From: Rhexocercosporidium sp. MPI-PUGE-AT-0058
Taxonomy: Eukaryota > Ascomycota > Leotiomycetes > Helotiales
Reading direction: 5' to 3'
Assembly (NCBI GenBank): GCA_020746875.1
Contig: JAGTJL010000009.1
Location: 310,001-374,000, forward strand
Length of the DNA: 64,000 nt
Part shown: positions 45,132 to 56,731 of the stretch, in pieces
How the letters are laid out: each line of letters opens with the position of its first letter
Position numbering within the stretch: the stretch's first letter is position 1
Position numbers and translations under genes: made by a program
Notes under the pieces: generated by a model
The model's input: only the letters and a program-made list of their open reading frames with translations
Database searches by the model: none
Told to the model about the DNA's origin: nothing

Positions 45132-46091
45132 ATGTCTGGTTTAAGGATTCTCGTGCCCGTAAAAAGGGTAATTGACTATGCGGTTAGTATCCCATATCTT
45201 TTGTCTATATGCAATTGAAGACTTCCCCAATTCAAAAAGCTTCCATCCTAGTATCGACCTCCAGCAAGAAGCATAGCTAAAATATACCCAGGTCAAACCC
45301 CGCGTCAACAAGGCCCAGACAGCAGTCGAAACTGTGGGCGTAAAGCACAGCATGAACCCCTTCGACGAACTGTCAATCGAAGAATCGGTGCGCATCCGTG
45401 AAAAGAAGACCTACCCTTCGGGCGTCGAAGACATCCTCGCCTTTTCATGCGGTCCCCCCAAGAGCGCCGATATTCTCCGCACAGCTATGGCCATGGGAGC
45501 TGATCGGAGTATACACGTCGAAGTCAAGGAAGGGGAGGAGCCGGAACCGCTGGGCGTTGCTAAGATGCTAAAGGCTGTTGTGGAGAGGGAGAAGATCAAT
45601 CTTGTTTTCCTCGGCAAGCAGAGTATTGATGATGATGCAGGCCAGACTGGACAGATGCTCGCGGGACTGTTGGGCTGGGGACAGGCGACACAAGCAAGTA
45701 AAGTCAGTTTTGATGGTGATGGGAAGGGTGTTACGGTAGAGAAAGAGGTGGATGGTGGAACGGAGACTGTGAAGGGTGTATTACCCATGATCATAACTGC
45801 GGATCTTAGATTGAATGAGCCGCGGTATGCGAGTCTGCCGAATATTATGAAGGCGAAAAAGAAGAAGATTGAGAAGATGGCTGTTGGGGATCTCGGAGTA
45901 GATGTTGGGAGAAGGTTGAAGACTTTGAAGGTTATTGGTATGTTTGATCTATTTCTGGGAATGTCTTTTACTGGGGAACTGGGATATCTTGCTAACTTGT
46001 CAATGTAGAACCTCCTCCAAGACAAGGTGGCGGAAAGGTCGAGGATGTTGACGGTATGATTGCGAAACTCAAGGAGTTGGGCGCTATTTAG
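45132..46091 (+). CDS. ETFB: Electron transfer flavoprotein beta subunit
   Basis: Three exons (45132-45182, 45292-45937, 46009-46091) encode 259 residues. The beta subunit pairs with the alpha subunit in mitochondria to carry electrons from acyl-CoA and other dehydrogenases to ETF:ubiquinone oxidoreductase. Motifs are [17 protein letters not shown] (split by intron 1), [33 protein letters not shown] (the AMP-binding segment), and the family signature around [23 protein letters not shown] (residues about 180-203), the leucine-anchor loop that grips partner dehydrogenases. It has no long presequence, as usual for ETFB. Confidence 0.96.
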
Positions 46092-46675
46092 ACGCCATGT
46101 AGAAATAGACGATTGTACATGTGAATACACTGACTACGGCGGCTCTCTTTTCCTTCCACTGTCAGTTCATCCGCTCCAGCTCGTGGAGGGTTAAGACAGT
46201 ACGCCTCGCTGAGCTACTTCGGTACAATGGACCTCACTAAGACTTGCCGATTCGGTTCCTTCCCTTCCCCATCCTCAATGTTTTGGGGACGAAAGGACCA
46301 GCCCCTCCAGACTAAGCACAACTTTATTGACAGTAGTCACATCTCATCATCGAAATAAGCATTGTTGTTGCTGGGGATCCGTCAGGTACATTTGTTATTA
46401 TTAGTACTTTTTGCACCCCTGAAACGCCATCTCCGTTCCAGCTGAGTGGGGTCAACCCCTCCAAGACTCACCTCACAAACGGATTGACTTTGCGCAAACG
46501 CAAAGCTCAACACAATAAATAATACACAGAACCACACTTTCTCCCATTTCCCTTTTCATCTCAAGATCGCCGTACAGTGCCGACTACAAAGGAGAATCGT
46601 TATACTACCTAGGGAGCTAAATAGTACAGAACCTTGCCACGCCAAAAAACCAGAGGAAGCCATCCAAGACGAAAG
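46092..46675. other. Intergenic (ETFB 3' / phosphatase promoter)
   Basis: No gene seen. Contains pyrimidine tracts and an AT-rich CAATAAATAATACAC block near 46513 before the next gene. Confidence 0.5.
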
Positions 46676-48431
46676 ATGGGTAAACCCCGTATGATAATCC
46701 TGATCCGCCATGCGCAATCCGAGGGTAACAGTAAGTCATACCTCTGATTATGTGTATCTCTACCCCTCTCGGACCCCCTTCTGTCTGCAGTATTACAGGT
46801 TTACAGGGCCTTGTCCGCCCATATCTGCTGTGCCTGTTGTACACCGCACCCCACTAACGCCCCCCTCAGAAAACCGCGATATCCACCAAACGATTCCCGA
46901 TCACCGAGTGAAGCTCACGGCCGATGGCTGGACACAAGCCCACGATGCAGGCCGGCGTCTGCGAACCCTCTTGCGCGCAGACGACACTCTCCATTTCTTC
47001 ACATCTCCTTACCGCCGCACGCGAGAGACCACCGAGGGTATCCTCTCGACCCTGACATCCGACGAACCCTCCCCGTCTCCATTTCCTAGACATTCAATAA
47101 AGGTGTACGAGGAGCCGCGGTTACGAGAGCAGGACTTTGGTAATTTCCAGCCATGTTCGGCGGAGATGGAGAGGATGTGGCAGGAGAGGGCAGATTATGG
47201 ACATTTCTTCTACAGGATTCCGAATGGGGAGAGTGCTGCGGATGCATACGATCGTGTCAGTGGATTCAATGAGAGTCTATGGAGACAGTTTGGGGAAGAT
47301 GATTTTGCTTCGGTTTGCATACTGGGTATGACTATGTACCCTTCTCGGAAGGTCAATTACTAACGACGCCCAGTAACCCATGGTCTCATGAGCAGAGTGT
47401 TCCTCATGAAATGGTATCACTTCAGCGTGGAATACTTTGAGGATCTACGAAATGTCAATCACTGCGAATTCCTCATCATGCGCAAGAAAGAAGACTCCGG
47501 GAAATATATTTTAGAGAACAACCTACGGACCTGGTCAGAACTCAAACGCGAGCGTCTCGCAGCCGCAGCCGCAAAGGAGAAGACTGTGCCTTTGATAACA
47601 ACTACAGCCAGCACGCCAGTATCAGAGAAGGACAAGGAAAAGGAGAAGAAGCTTCTTGCGGCAAGTACAGACGGAGCGTCAGCAACGACCTCTCTAACCA
47701 GCATCCCAGTGAGGAAGAAGTGGGGAGGCTGTCCCAACGGCTGCGACCATGGCAAGCACTACTACAAGAAGGAGAATAGCATGCATGCCATGCAGCTCAA
47801 CGGACGACCCTCGCCCTCAAATTCCCCTATCATTCCCTCGAACGATACCCTTCAATTTCGTCGCCCGGCAGCTCGACGCTGGCAGAGCTCTAGCGAGGAG
47901 GATGAGGACGATCCTAGAGGTAGGGTTGGAGCTCCCTTTCAAGTCGACGTGAAGAAGAGTTTGGACGAGGTGGTCTCGAGCCCTGATGGAACACCCTCCT
48001 ACATCTCTGTGGAAGATAGGATACGCAGTCATATCAAGTCACCTAACAACGACCGCCTGCTCGTCACAGCAGGCCGTGATTTCGGCGGCTCGGCAAGCGG
48101 GAACACCTCACAAGCTGGAAGTGACACGGAGTTCTCGGCTGAGGAGGACACGAGAAAACGATTAGCGAAGGGGAAGAGTGTTGGCTTCAGAGGAACGGCT
48201 GCTGGGCACGGAAGTGCGCTAGCGAGTGGGGAGGCGAAGGGTTCAGTGACATTGAATCAGTTGAGGAAGCTAAGAGAGGAAAGTAGTATGGGACGAGGTG
48301 CTTTGGCAGACGCTTTGGGTGATCAGAGTGATGTTGGTAGTGATGCAGGCAGTGAGGCCGGGCCAGATATCTTAGAAGAACTGGAAAGGGAAGAGAAGTT
48401 GGATAAGAGTGTTACGGGGAGTGTTTATTAA
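46676..48431 (+). CDS. Histidine-phosphatase (phosphoglycerate mutase-like) protein with long tail
   Basis: Three exons (46676-46730, 46870-47325, 47374-48431) give 522 residues. The N-terminal 240 residues form a branch-1 histidine phosphatase: IILIRHAQSEGN (7-18) with nucleophile His12, FTSPYRRTRETTEG, REQDFGNFQ (the acid Glu region), and VTHGLMSRVFLMKW with the second catalytic His. The layout matches yeast Det1-type and related fungal proteins rather than glycolytic mutase. After the catalytic core lies a roughly 280-residue, charged, Ser-rich region that contains the conserved-looking KKWGGCPNGCDHGKHYYKK (possible metal-binding Cys/His cluster) and acidic EEDEDD runs. Substrate unknown. 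Confidence 0.88.
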
Positions 48432-48933
48432 CAAGCGAGGCGGGGCCGAGGGGGTTTCCTAGTGAGGGAAGCTTAAGAATTAACCTTACGATAGTAAAAC
48501 CTTCTCACTGCATGATCGAAATTGGATTTAAAAACGGCTTGACTACTAGACCTCACATTTTTTGCAGACTGAAGTTTCCGTTACACTTGCAAAGTGGCAT
48601 GTACTTCCCCTGGTCTATTGCTGTGCTCGTATTGCAGTAGTCTGGTAAGTGACAGTTGACTGCTCGCAGGGATTTGCAGGTGCCTGCGCCGCTTGGGCGG
48701 ACGGGATCTCCACTTAAACGTTACCTAACTTCTCCCTTTCCAGCCTTCAATCGTCAGCGCTCGCATCATTGCCTCACGAATTGCAATTGCGCCCAATGTC
48801 TTGTCTCTTCTGCCTCGACATTGTTCTCGACATCCCCTAGCCGAGACGAGGTTCTGCTGCTTATTTTTAACTCCCTGGGAACGGGACTGGACTGGACTCG
48901 ACTGGACCGACCTGGATTGGGAGGGAGTTTGGA
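48432..48933. other. Intergenic upstream of GT90
   Basis: No gene seen. Just before the start is a GGACTGGACTCGACTGG pentamer-like tandem (48888-48918). Confidence 0.5.
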
Positions 48934-50966
48934 ATGGGATTGGGGATGGGAAGGAGTTTGCGCCTCTTGAGGCTCTTGCCATACGTGGCGTGCGTGCTCT
49001 CTCTCTTCATCCTCTCCTCGTACCTCTATACTCGCCAAACAGTGAGGATACCGCATATCTCGACGCCAGACTGGTGGCCGAGTCAAGATGCGCCAATCAT
49101 TTTGCCCACACCCGAGGAAGATGCGCATCCTATAATCGAGCTCCTAGGTCGCGCGGAAAAGACATACGATGACCTCCTCTCGAAACAGACGTTCAATCTA
49201 TCTACGTCCGCGGAAGCATACAGAAAAAGACGAGGGCGCCAGCCCCCGCCCGGCTTCGACAAATGGTGGAAATATGCCCGGAAGAACAAAGTGGTTATGG
49301 TAGAGGATTTCTGGGACCAGATATACCACGACATAAACCCATTGTGGGCACTGGATCCTAAGGAGATGCTGAATGATGCGAGGGGCCAGCCGAAGCAGAT
49401 CAAGATCAGGGATGGGACAGTTACCACGGAGGGGGACCATTTCTGGATGCCGATCTGGCAAGACATGATCCAGAGTATTGGGAAGGGTCTTCCAAATATG
49501 GATATTGCTATGAACAGCATGGATGAGCCGCGTATGTGGGTACCGTGGGAGAAAATGAGCGAGTATATGGAGGTTGAGAGGAGTGCGAGAAGCATTGTGC
49601 CCAAAGGGAAGTTGGTGGATAAGTACACGGGTATGTTGAGCTGACAGAGAGCTTGGAATGGGAGTACGACTGACATCAGATAGACTTCATCCCACTCGGA
49701 GTCAATGAAACGGTACCTGAATACCCATGGGATAACTCTCGTCCCTATTGGAATCGACTTGCAAGTCCATGTCCACCCGACAGTGCAGCGCGTACATATC
49801 CCGTTCAAACAAACTTCTCGCAACCGCCCAATATGACACTAGCATACACGAGACCACACACTTTTAAAGGCTACGTATCCAACTATACTCTGTCGACCTC
49901 GTTTTGCCATCAACCCGACCTCCAAGGCTTACACGGCTTCTTCATAGAAAGCATCAGCGTTTCCACAACAGACCGTCTGTTCCCCATGTTCGGCAGCAGT
50001 AAGCTAACCACTAACTCTGAGATCTTACTTCCCCCAACTATGTATTATAATGGGGATGAGCGCTTCACAATCAAAGATGAACCTGTCCCATGGGACAAGA
50101 AAACGGATACGATTGTCTGGCGTGGCCTCGCCTCCGGCGGCCGCAACAAGGAAGACAATTGGAAGGGTTTTCACAGGCATAGACTCGTATCTATGCTTAA
50201 CGGGACCCAAGCGCTGCTCATGCCCAACAACTCGGGCTTCGTCGATATCGCGACATTACCACTGGATATCTACAACTTGACCGCCTGGTCCACCTCAGAC
50301 CCGACAGATATTACATCAAGAGCGCATGCCATGGGCACATGGCTTACATCCTTCACCAACGCCGCCTTCAACGACCTAGCATGCTTCCCAAGACAAGAAC
50401 CCGTCAATGGAACTTGGCTCGGTGGCTGCTCCTACACCGACTACCTCTTCGCCCCTACACCATCCATCAACCTAGCCGGCCAACACGGCCATAAATACCT
50501 ACCCGACGTTGACGGCAATTCTTTTTCCGGCCGCTACAGAGATTTCCTGAGCAGTTTGAGCGTGCCGTTGAAAGCGACATTGTTTCGGGAGTGGCATGAC
50601 AGCAGGCTTATAGCCTGGAAACATTTCGTGCCGATCGATAACCGATTCATGGATATCTATGGTGTTATGGAGTTTTTCCTAGGACCCCCTTCCCAAGATT
50701 CTGACGTGGGAATGGGAAAGGCCGTTGAAGGCGAGACGCCGGCTGGTGTGGATCAAAGTGGAAACTCGACAACAGCTGGCCATGATGACATCGCCAAGAA
50801 AATCGGTGCTGATGGCCGTGATTGGGCGCAGAAAGTCCTGAGGGTTGAGGACATGCGGGTGTATACTTACAGATTATTACTGGAGTATGCAAGGGTTATG
50901 GATCCGCAAAGGGATGTACTTGGGTGGATAGAGAAGGGGGATGAGGATAATAGTTGGTTCGACTAG
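48934..50966 (+). CDS. GT90 (CAP10-like) glycosyltransferase
   Basis: Two exons (48934-49630 and 49684-50966) encode 659 residues. A short basic N terminus and one span (LLPYVACVLSLFILSSYLY, about 11-29) make it a type II Golgi protein with a lumenal catalytic domain. Family features are FDKWWKYARKNKVVMVEDFWDQIYHDI, SEILLPPTMYYNGDE, VWRGLASGGRNKEDNWKGFHRHRLV, YLPDVDGNSFSGRYRDFLSS (the characteristic D-x-D-G-N-x-F-S-x-R-Y stretch) and REWHDSRLIAWKHFVPIDNRF. Members include Cryptococcus Cap10 and Cxt1 xylosyltransferases, so a xylosyl- or similar transfer onto wall or lipid glycans is likely but unproven. The frame has an in-phase second ATG four codons downstream. Confidence 0.93.
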
Positions 50967-51739
50967 CAAAGGAGGTGATGGAAGGAAATTCATCCTTCAT
51001 GGATTTTGGGTGGTTCCTTGGATATAGGTTTTCCTGGATGAAGCGATACGGGACACAGAGGAGTGTAAGTTAGTATATGTTTCATTTATCTGCATGTCAG
51101 ACAGATGGTTGTATGTCTAGATAGATGTTGGAGACTGGAATGCCAATGTAACGGAATTAATGACCAGCCGAGATTTTTCTGTCGCTTGAGGTTTTACCTC
51201 AACAAGAGGGAGGCATTCTTTTACTTTAGAATAGTAAGTGAATGAGTCAAACGGTCTGTACCGAGCCTGTAATTTATCACTCTTATTAAGTTATTAGTCT
51301 CGATAGGCGCAAAGTGGATATTTCAATGAACGAGTATCTCGCTTACCAGATCTCCTCTTCAAAAAACAAAAAAAAAATACATTGCTACCCATCAAGCGAG
51401 ACTCGAAATACCAAAACCGGAAGAGAATTTCCAAGAACTCATACAAAGTAGGAACAAGAAAACGCAAGACATTAGAGGAAGTATGGTCCTCTGCAAGATA
51501 GTCTATTCATTGAACATACGTAGCCCGTTTGCAAGTCGAGGTAACACGCTAGTACGCAAGGGAAGAAAAGTGAGCTTCATGAATGCAGCTCTTACTTCGT
51601 AAGCGACGGCTGACTTGTGGGAAGCGAGTACCGTGATTCACCGTTACTAGACACGATCATTCTATCATGTAATGGATCCAAACCACCGAGTGCCATATAT
51701 ACAAATTTCACGCCGTCACCTCCTAAACCATTTCCACCC
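50967..51739. other. Convergent 3' region (GT90 / P450)
   Basis: About 770 bases without a supported gene; A-rich run near 51361-51380. Confidence 0.5.
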
Positions 51740-52157
51740 CTACAAATCCTTCGTCCTCTCCTCACTCTCCCTGATCCACTCCCTCAACTTCCCCTCATCC
51801 CGACACCTAAACCCCACCTTAAACGGCTTCGGATCCGTCGTCAACCCCGTAGGAATAGCATTACACTCCAACGCATCCAGAATCGGAAGATCGCTCTTCT
51901 CCCTTGGGGGATCAATATGGAACGCCGTGATCAACCTGATGAACGCAGTGTAGAGCTCTCGGTTCGCGAGGTGAGAACCGGCGCACATGCGTGAGCCGGC
52001 GCCGTAAGCGTAGTGCGGTGTCCCGCCTGTGCCTTCGAGGTTGTCGAGATAGCGGTCGACGGAGAATTCTTCGGGGGATTTAAAGTGAGAGGGGTCGAAG
52101 TCGGCTGCCCATGCGTTCTGGTTATGGGTGTTAGAAAATTATACGCTTTCAAAGAGT

Positions 52158-52194
<37 letters not shown>

Positions 52195-53493
52195 AGAAAA
52201 CAGACCATGTAGAATGTCGTCCCAGCAGGAATAACGGCTTCCTCATACTTGATGTCTTTGATACTCGTCCTGGGAAGACAGATCGGGATCACGGTGAAGA
52301 AACGCAATACTTCTCGCACGAAAGCCGTTACATAGGGTACCTTCTCTTCTAAGATGCACTTCTCCCAGGCGTCGCTATCGGGGTACACTTTCATGATCTC
52401 GTCGTACGCGCGCTTCTGGATCTCCTGTCCGTGTTGGGAGGAGAGGTACGCGATACCCATGATGAGGTTTCCTGGGACGGTGTCAAGACCAGCTGATACC
52501 ATGGTGAGGCAGATGGATTTTATTTCGACTGTCATGAGTTAGTCCTTTCTGTCGTACGTAAATACCACAAATAAAGACTTACATTCGTTCAACTTCGCCT
52601 CTGGGTCCTTCAAGATATTGCCCGTGATACATGGCTTGTCCGTTCCATCCTCGATGTTTTTCTTCAGCTTATTCAGTAAGAATGTCAAGTACTTGTCTCT
52701 CCTATCTCTCCACTGTTTTGCATCTGTACTTTGACTTGGTAGCAATCTTAAGAGCGGGATGTAATCCTGCCAATTGTTACTCGTACTCCTGAAATTCGAA
52801 ATAGCCCTCTCAACGTCACAGATCTCGACTAGAAGCTCATTGTTGATGTTGCCGTCGATTCTCGTCCCATAATTCAAGGTCAGGGAAGTATTGAGTGCGA
52901 AACGCTGGAAGTACGCAATGGGATCGATGTCCTTCTTGCCATTGCCGCTATCCTTCAGTAATTCTTTGATAGACACGCAGGACTCGAGATCAATGATTGG
53001 CATGTAACTCTGGGTAGCAGGGCGGTTGAGAGCCGTAGCTGCTGCTTTCCGACGTTGTTTGCATGATTCATCCCATGGCGACGTGCCGATTGTGAAGCCT
53101 TGTGAGCTGGAAACAACAGTGTGGAAAGTATGAAGGGTAGGACGAGAGATCAGAGCCGATTGATTGGTGATCCACAGATGGCGGACGGAGTCAAAAGTAT
53201 TGGCAAATACAATCCGCTGTTTTCCGCCGTCAGCCCTGATATCCGCTCGGAATGGAGAGGAATTTCATGCTCACCCTATTTCCCAGGCGTACTTGGAAGA
53301 CTGGTCCGTACTTCTTCGCCAATTGCCCGGCTACCTTCGCATGCTTGTCGCCGAACTGGAGGAGGTTCCCGAAAAGTGGTACGCCTGGGATCTCGGGAAG
53401 GTTCTTGATCCTAGGGGTATCGGAGCGGTTCAGGTAGCGGACGAGGAAGTAGACCAACGCAATCAGCGCAATTCCTGAAGTTTGGAAAGTCAT
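51740..53493 (-). CDS. Cytochrome P450, CYP504-like phenylacetate hydroxylase
   Basis: Four exons (53493-53275, 53216-52583, 52528-52206, 52117-51740) give 517 residues. There is an N-terminal anchor (SGIALIALVYFLVRYL), the Pro-rich hinge LPEIPGVPLFGNLLQF, the I-helix TMVSAGLDTVPGN, the K-helix FVREVLRFF (ExxR), and the haem loop YAYGAGSRMCAGSHLANREL with Cys437. The SRPTLHTFH, ATALNRPATQSYMP and MNAWAADFDPSHF segments resemble CYP504 enzymes, which hydroxylate phenylacetate (phacA) or 3-hydroxyphenylacetate (phacB) on the way to homogentisate. The divergent neighbour is fumarylacetoacetase of the same route, which supports the call; which of the two substrates is used cannot be told. The last intron contains a 36-base G run and has a GTCTGT donor. 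Confidence 0.88.
52158..52193 (+). repeat. 36-base poly(G) tract inside a P450 intron
   Basis: Uninterrupted G on the plus strand (poly-C in the transcript) within intron 3 (52118-52205) of the P450 gene. It fills over 40% of an 88-nt intron. Confidence 0.9.
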
Positions 53494-54103
53494 GATTGAA
53501 GAGTAGAAGGTGAGTCAGAAAAAAAGAAAGCCACGATTCCTGAAAGGCAGAGAATATTATGCCAACTTTGCATGCTAGAGAACATTTCCCGAGACGGCGA
53601 AGTCACACTCGTGTCTCTCAAGCTCTCACTCATCCGCACACCCCTCCACATCAGGGTCAGAGCTGCACTTGCAGAAAATAAGCAGCTTTCTCATTGGAGG
53701 ATATGTCATATTCGTGGATGCCATGCGGCGAGTTTCCGCTCATTTGCAGCATAACCCCGTGGGGAAGAAATTGAAGCTATCCACAAGTCTCAAACGCAGT
53801 CGATCGCTTGTGTCGGGGGGCAGAAGAGTGGTGGAGTGAGGGCGGAAAGGCGCGTTGAAGGAGGGCGGAACAGACGCCGCCCATACCCCGCTCACCCCGC
53901 TATGCTTCAAGTCGCAAGGCCATCAAAGCCATGCAGCTCGGGATAGCTTCAGAAATATCCTTCGGCTCTGTGTAGTTATTCTGAGCTCCCCTCCCTCTAT
54001 GTTCCGGACTCCTGTCCGCACTCTCCCGTTTTCTACTCAAAAGAAAGCTGCAAACTACACAATACGCTTCTCCATCCGTCTCTTTACCACAACATCACCA
54101 AAC
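53494..54103. promoter_or_regulatory. Divergent promoter of the P450 / fumarylacetoacetase pair
   Basis: 610 bases between start codons. It has an inverted CCAAT (ATTGG at 53694-53698) and two CCCCGC words (53886-53891 and 53895-53900) which read GCGGGG on the other strand, matching the SYGGRG pattern of the carbon repressor CreA. Carbon repression of this catabolic route is known in Aspergillus; here it is inference from motifs alone. Confidence 0.4.
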
Positions 54104-55467
54104 ATGGCACCTCTCAATTCCTGGCTTGCAATCCCTTCGGAAAGCGATTTCTCACTCTCCAACCTGCCCTTTGGAATCATAACCTCGCGAAACTCCCGGG
54201 ATCAGAAGAGACCTGCAGTGGCAATAGGCGACCATGTTCTAGATCTCCTGGCATTCTCGCAAGGAAATGGCTTCTCGGGGCTCTCGACAATCGAGAAGCA
54301 TGTCGATGTTTTTGCGCAACCTACACTGAATGCCTTTGCGGCGCTGGGCAGACCAGTTCATAAGGAAGTGAGAGCGTACTTACAGCAAATATTCCAAGAG
54401 GATGGGAAATATGCCAATATATTGAAGGACAATGAGGATCTGAAGAAGAACGCCTTGTTGAAGAAGGAGGATACCAAGACACATCTGCCAATGCAAATAG
54501 GAGACTACACGGATTTCTTTGCTGGCATCAATCATGCCTTCAATGTTGGGTATGTCCCTGTGCCCACCATTCATTCTTCTAGCAAGAAAAGGCTGACTTC
54601 CAAACCAGCACCATGTTCCGCGGCCCAGCCAACGCTCTCCAAGCAAATTACACTCACCTCCCCGTTGGCTACCATGGCCGTGCCTCTTCCGTTGTAGTAT
54701 CAGGAACGCCCATCCGCCGTCCCAATGGCCAAATCCTCCTCGATCCCACCGCCGACCCCAAAATTCCCATCTTCGGCCCCTGCCGCCGACTCGACATCGA
54801 GCTCGAACTCGGGTGCTTCCTTTGCAAACCCAACACTATGGGCGAACCCATTAAAGTCGCAGATGCAGACCAACACATCTTCGGCTACGTGCTCATGAAC
54901 GACTGGAGCGCGCGCGATATCCAGACCTGGGAGTACGTCCCGCTTGGTCCGTTCAATGCGAAGAACTTCGGGACGAGTATCAGTGCGTGGGTTGTGCTTG
55001 CTGATGCATTGGAGCCGTTCCGGACGTCGAAGCTACCGAATGATACGAAGGTGCTGCCGCATTTGCAGGAGAGGAGGGAGGATAGTATCTATGATATTAA
55101 ATTGGAGGTTGATCTCACGACGCCGGATGGGGCGACTACGACTATCTCGAGGACGAGTGGAAAGAACCTGCTGTGGAGTTTCCCGCAAATGATCGCGCAT
55201 CACAGTTCGGGTGGATGCCCGATGGCTGTGGGTGATCTTTTGGGTAGTGGTACTATCAGTGGGAAGAGTGAAGGTGGTGGAGATTTGGGAAGTATGCTGG
55301 AGATGAACTGGGGAGGCAAGAAGGATATTATGCTTGCGGGTATGGACACAAGGAAGTTCCTTAAGGATGGAGATGTAGTTACTATCAGAGGTGTATGTGG
55401 TGAGGACGGCGAACGGGTTGGCTTTGGCGTCTGTGAAGGACAGGTAGAAAGTGCGGTTACGTTTTAA
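54104..55467 (+). CDS. fahA: Fumarylacetoacetase
   Basis: Two exons (54104-54549 and 54609-55467) encode 434 residues. It hydrolyses fumarylacetoacetate to fumarate and acetoacetate, the last step of phenylalanine/tyrosine and homogentisate breakdown. Family signatures: FGIITSRN and AVAIGDHVLDL, IGDYTDFFAGINHAFNVGTMFRG over the splice, LPVGYHGRASSVVVSGT, ELELGCFLC, VLMNDWSARDIQTWEYVPLGPFNAKNFGTSISAW (metal and catalytic residues) and SGGCPMAVGDLLGSGTISG. The start at 54104 has the context AACATGG and yields the usual N terminus. An in-frame ATG at 53999 would add 35 basic, Ser/Thr-rich residues. Confidence 0.95.
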
Positions 55468-55567
55468 TCATGATCTGGCTTAAGGAATCAAATCGAGTCA
55501 AAGCCCCTGAGGTGGGTGTATCGTTGTCTCAATGTGCTTTAGAGATCTAAAAATACCGTCCGACAAA

Positions 55568-55650
55568 GTAACGTCCATCCCTGCGTAGCGGAAAACCCTA
55601 CGTACCGGAAAAAATGACAGGTACTTTGACTTCAAGCGTCTTAAAATCTA
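55568..55650 (+). repeat. Dispersed ~80-bp repeat, copy A
   Basis: Opens GTAACGTCCATCCCTGCGTA, continues with an AAAACCCTACGTACCGG core and ends GTACTTTGACTTCAAGCGTC. Shares this order of words with copies at 57564, 61655 and 61738. Confidence 0.85.
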
Positions 55651-55754
55651 TGCACATTTTAATATCTTTTATATTTTCTTATAAGTTGTATTCCGTGCCA
55701 CTCCCGAATACCCTAAACTCCTCCTACTAAAAAGTCATATACGTATTATTGCTT

Positions 55755-55925
55755 TCATACCTGATTGCAAAGAGTCTCCTTTGATAGCGTAATTGGCTTC
55801 CTCTACTATAGCTCCAACCATCGAGCTTATACTATCGCCAAACCTTATAAAAGAGTTATCCAAGCTCTAAGGCCTCATCACGATACAGGTAATCGTCATC
55901 AGCCTATTAGCATTATTGAAGTGGA
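55755..55925 (-). repeat. Diverged copy of the ~265-bp repeat (inverted)
   Basis: On the minus strand it reads AAAGGAGACTCTTTGCAATC, preceded by AGGCCTTAGAGCTTGGATAA and AGGCTGATGACGATTACC, in the same order as the copies at 57296 and 61385. Confidence 0.6.
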
Positions 55926-56234
55926 TAACGACGGAGGAGCATTCGCCAACAAAGTCCTCTTGCTTCAAATAGACCCCGACAGAATACACAGGGAAGAAGG
56001 TCCTCGCAGTGCCGAGGTGTTGTCAGATCAGGAAAGGCACGCAGGATAGTCAGAGGTGGAAGGCTGAAGCAGCTGAGAGGGATAGAGAGAGTCAGGGGTG
56101 TTTATAAAAGTGTTGACGCTATCCGCAATACATCTCAAGGCGCTCTTGCGAACCGGGTGTCAAAGACTTGAGTTAGACGATCTGGCCTTGACACAAAGAC
56201 TACTTGCTGATGACTTGCAGGCAAATCATAACTC

Positions 56235-56731
56235 CGTCTTCTTTTATTGCCCAGAGATTTCGAAGGCGGGGTTTATACCTTCAAGAGCAATTCAGAATGC
56301 TTAGATTTAGGTATACCTACTCCTGTTCTCCTAGGGAAAGTGCGCGGCCACATGGTCCTCGTCCTCGGTGGGGAGCCGAGAAAGTTATATTATGTGAAAG
56401 TCATGACAGTGAGTGCTTCAAAATCCAAATAGTCATTTGCTGACTCCTTTAGATCGCCTGAGGAATGGCGGTGACTACGTCGCTATTTCACCAACACCAA
56501 AGAAGGGTTATTCAATTTCAACTCCGAAATTACCTTGCATTGCATAATCGAGATGCTCCGCGATTCTTTCCGATATTGTCGAAGCATTCATACTCAAGGA
56601 TCAATTCATACTACGAGTTGCCAATACAAATGTTAGCCAATGTTAGAGATCATTTTGGGAACCCTTTGATGATTTGGGTCCAAACGCCAAGGGGGTCTAA
56701 GACAGCTTCAAGACTACGTTCACCGTCGTGA
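56235..56731 (+). pseudogene. Decayed hypothetical fungal protein gene
   Basis: Fragments in different frames read as one protein: LGKVRGHMVLVLGGEPRKLY (about 56333-56395), then DRLRNGGDYVAISPTPKKGY (about 56450-56510), then DAPRFFPILSKHSYSRINSY and YELPIQMLANVRDHFGNPL (about 56550-56675). A GTGAGT and a CTGACTCCTTTAG lie between the first two fragments and could be an intron, but the join leaves a stop, and a frameshift separates the second from the third. I recall the style of a small uncharacterised ascomycete family but cannot name it. Confidence 0.5.

Larger units (their letters stand above)
55468..56234. other. Repeat-bearing AT-rich stretch
   Basis: Begins the low-GC island. Holds repeat copy A (55568-55650) and an inverted copy of the approximately 265-bp repeat (55755-55925). 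ORFs here (for example 55765-56049) run through repeat DNA and are not called. Confidence 0.6.

Noticed and set aside
55765..56049. 94-codon plus-strand ORF in the AT-rich island
   Set aside because: It reads through the inverted copy of the ~265-bp repeat, so it is not an independent gene.
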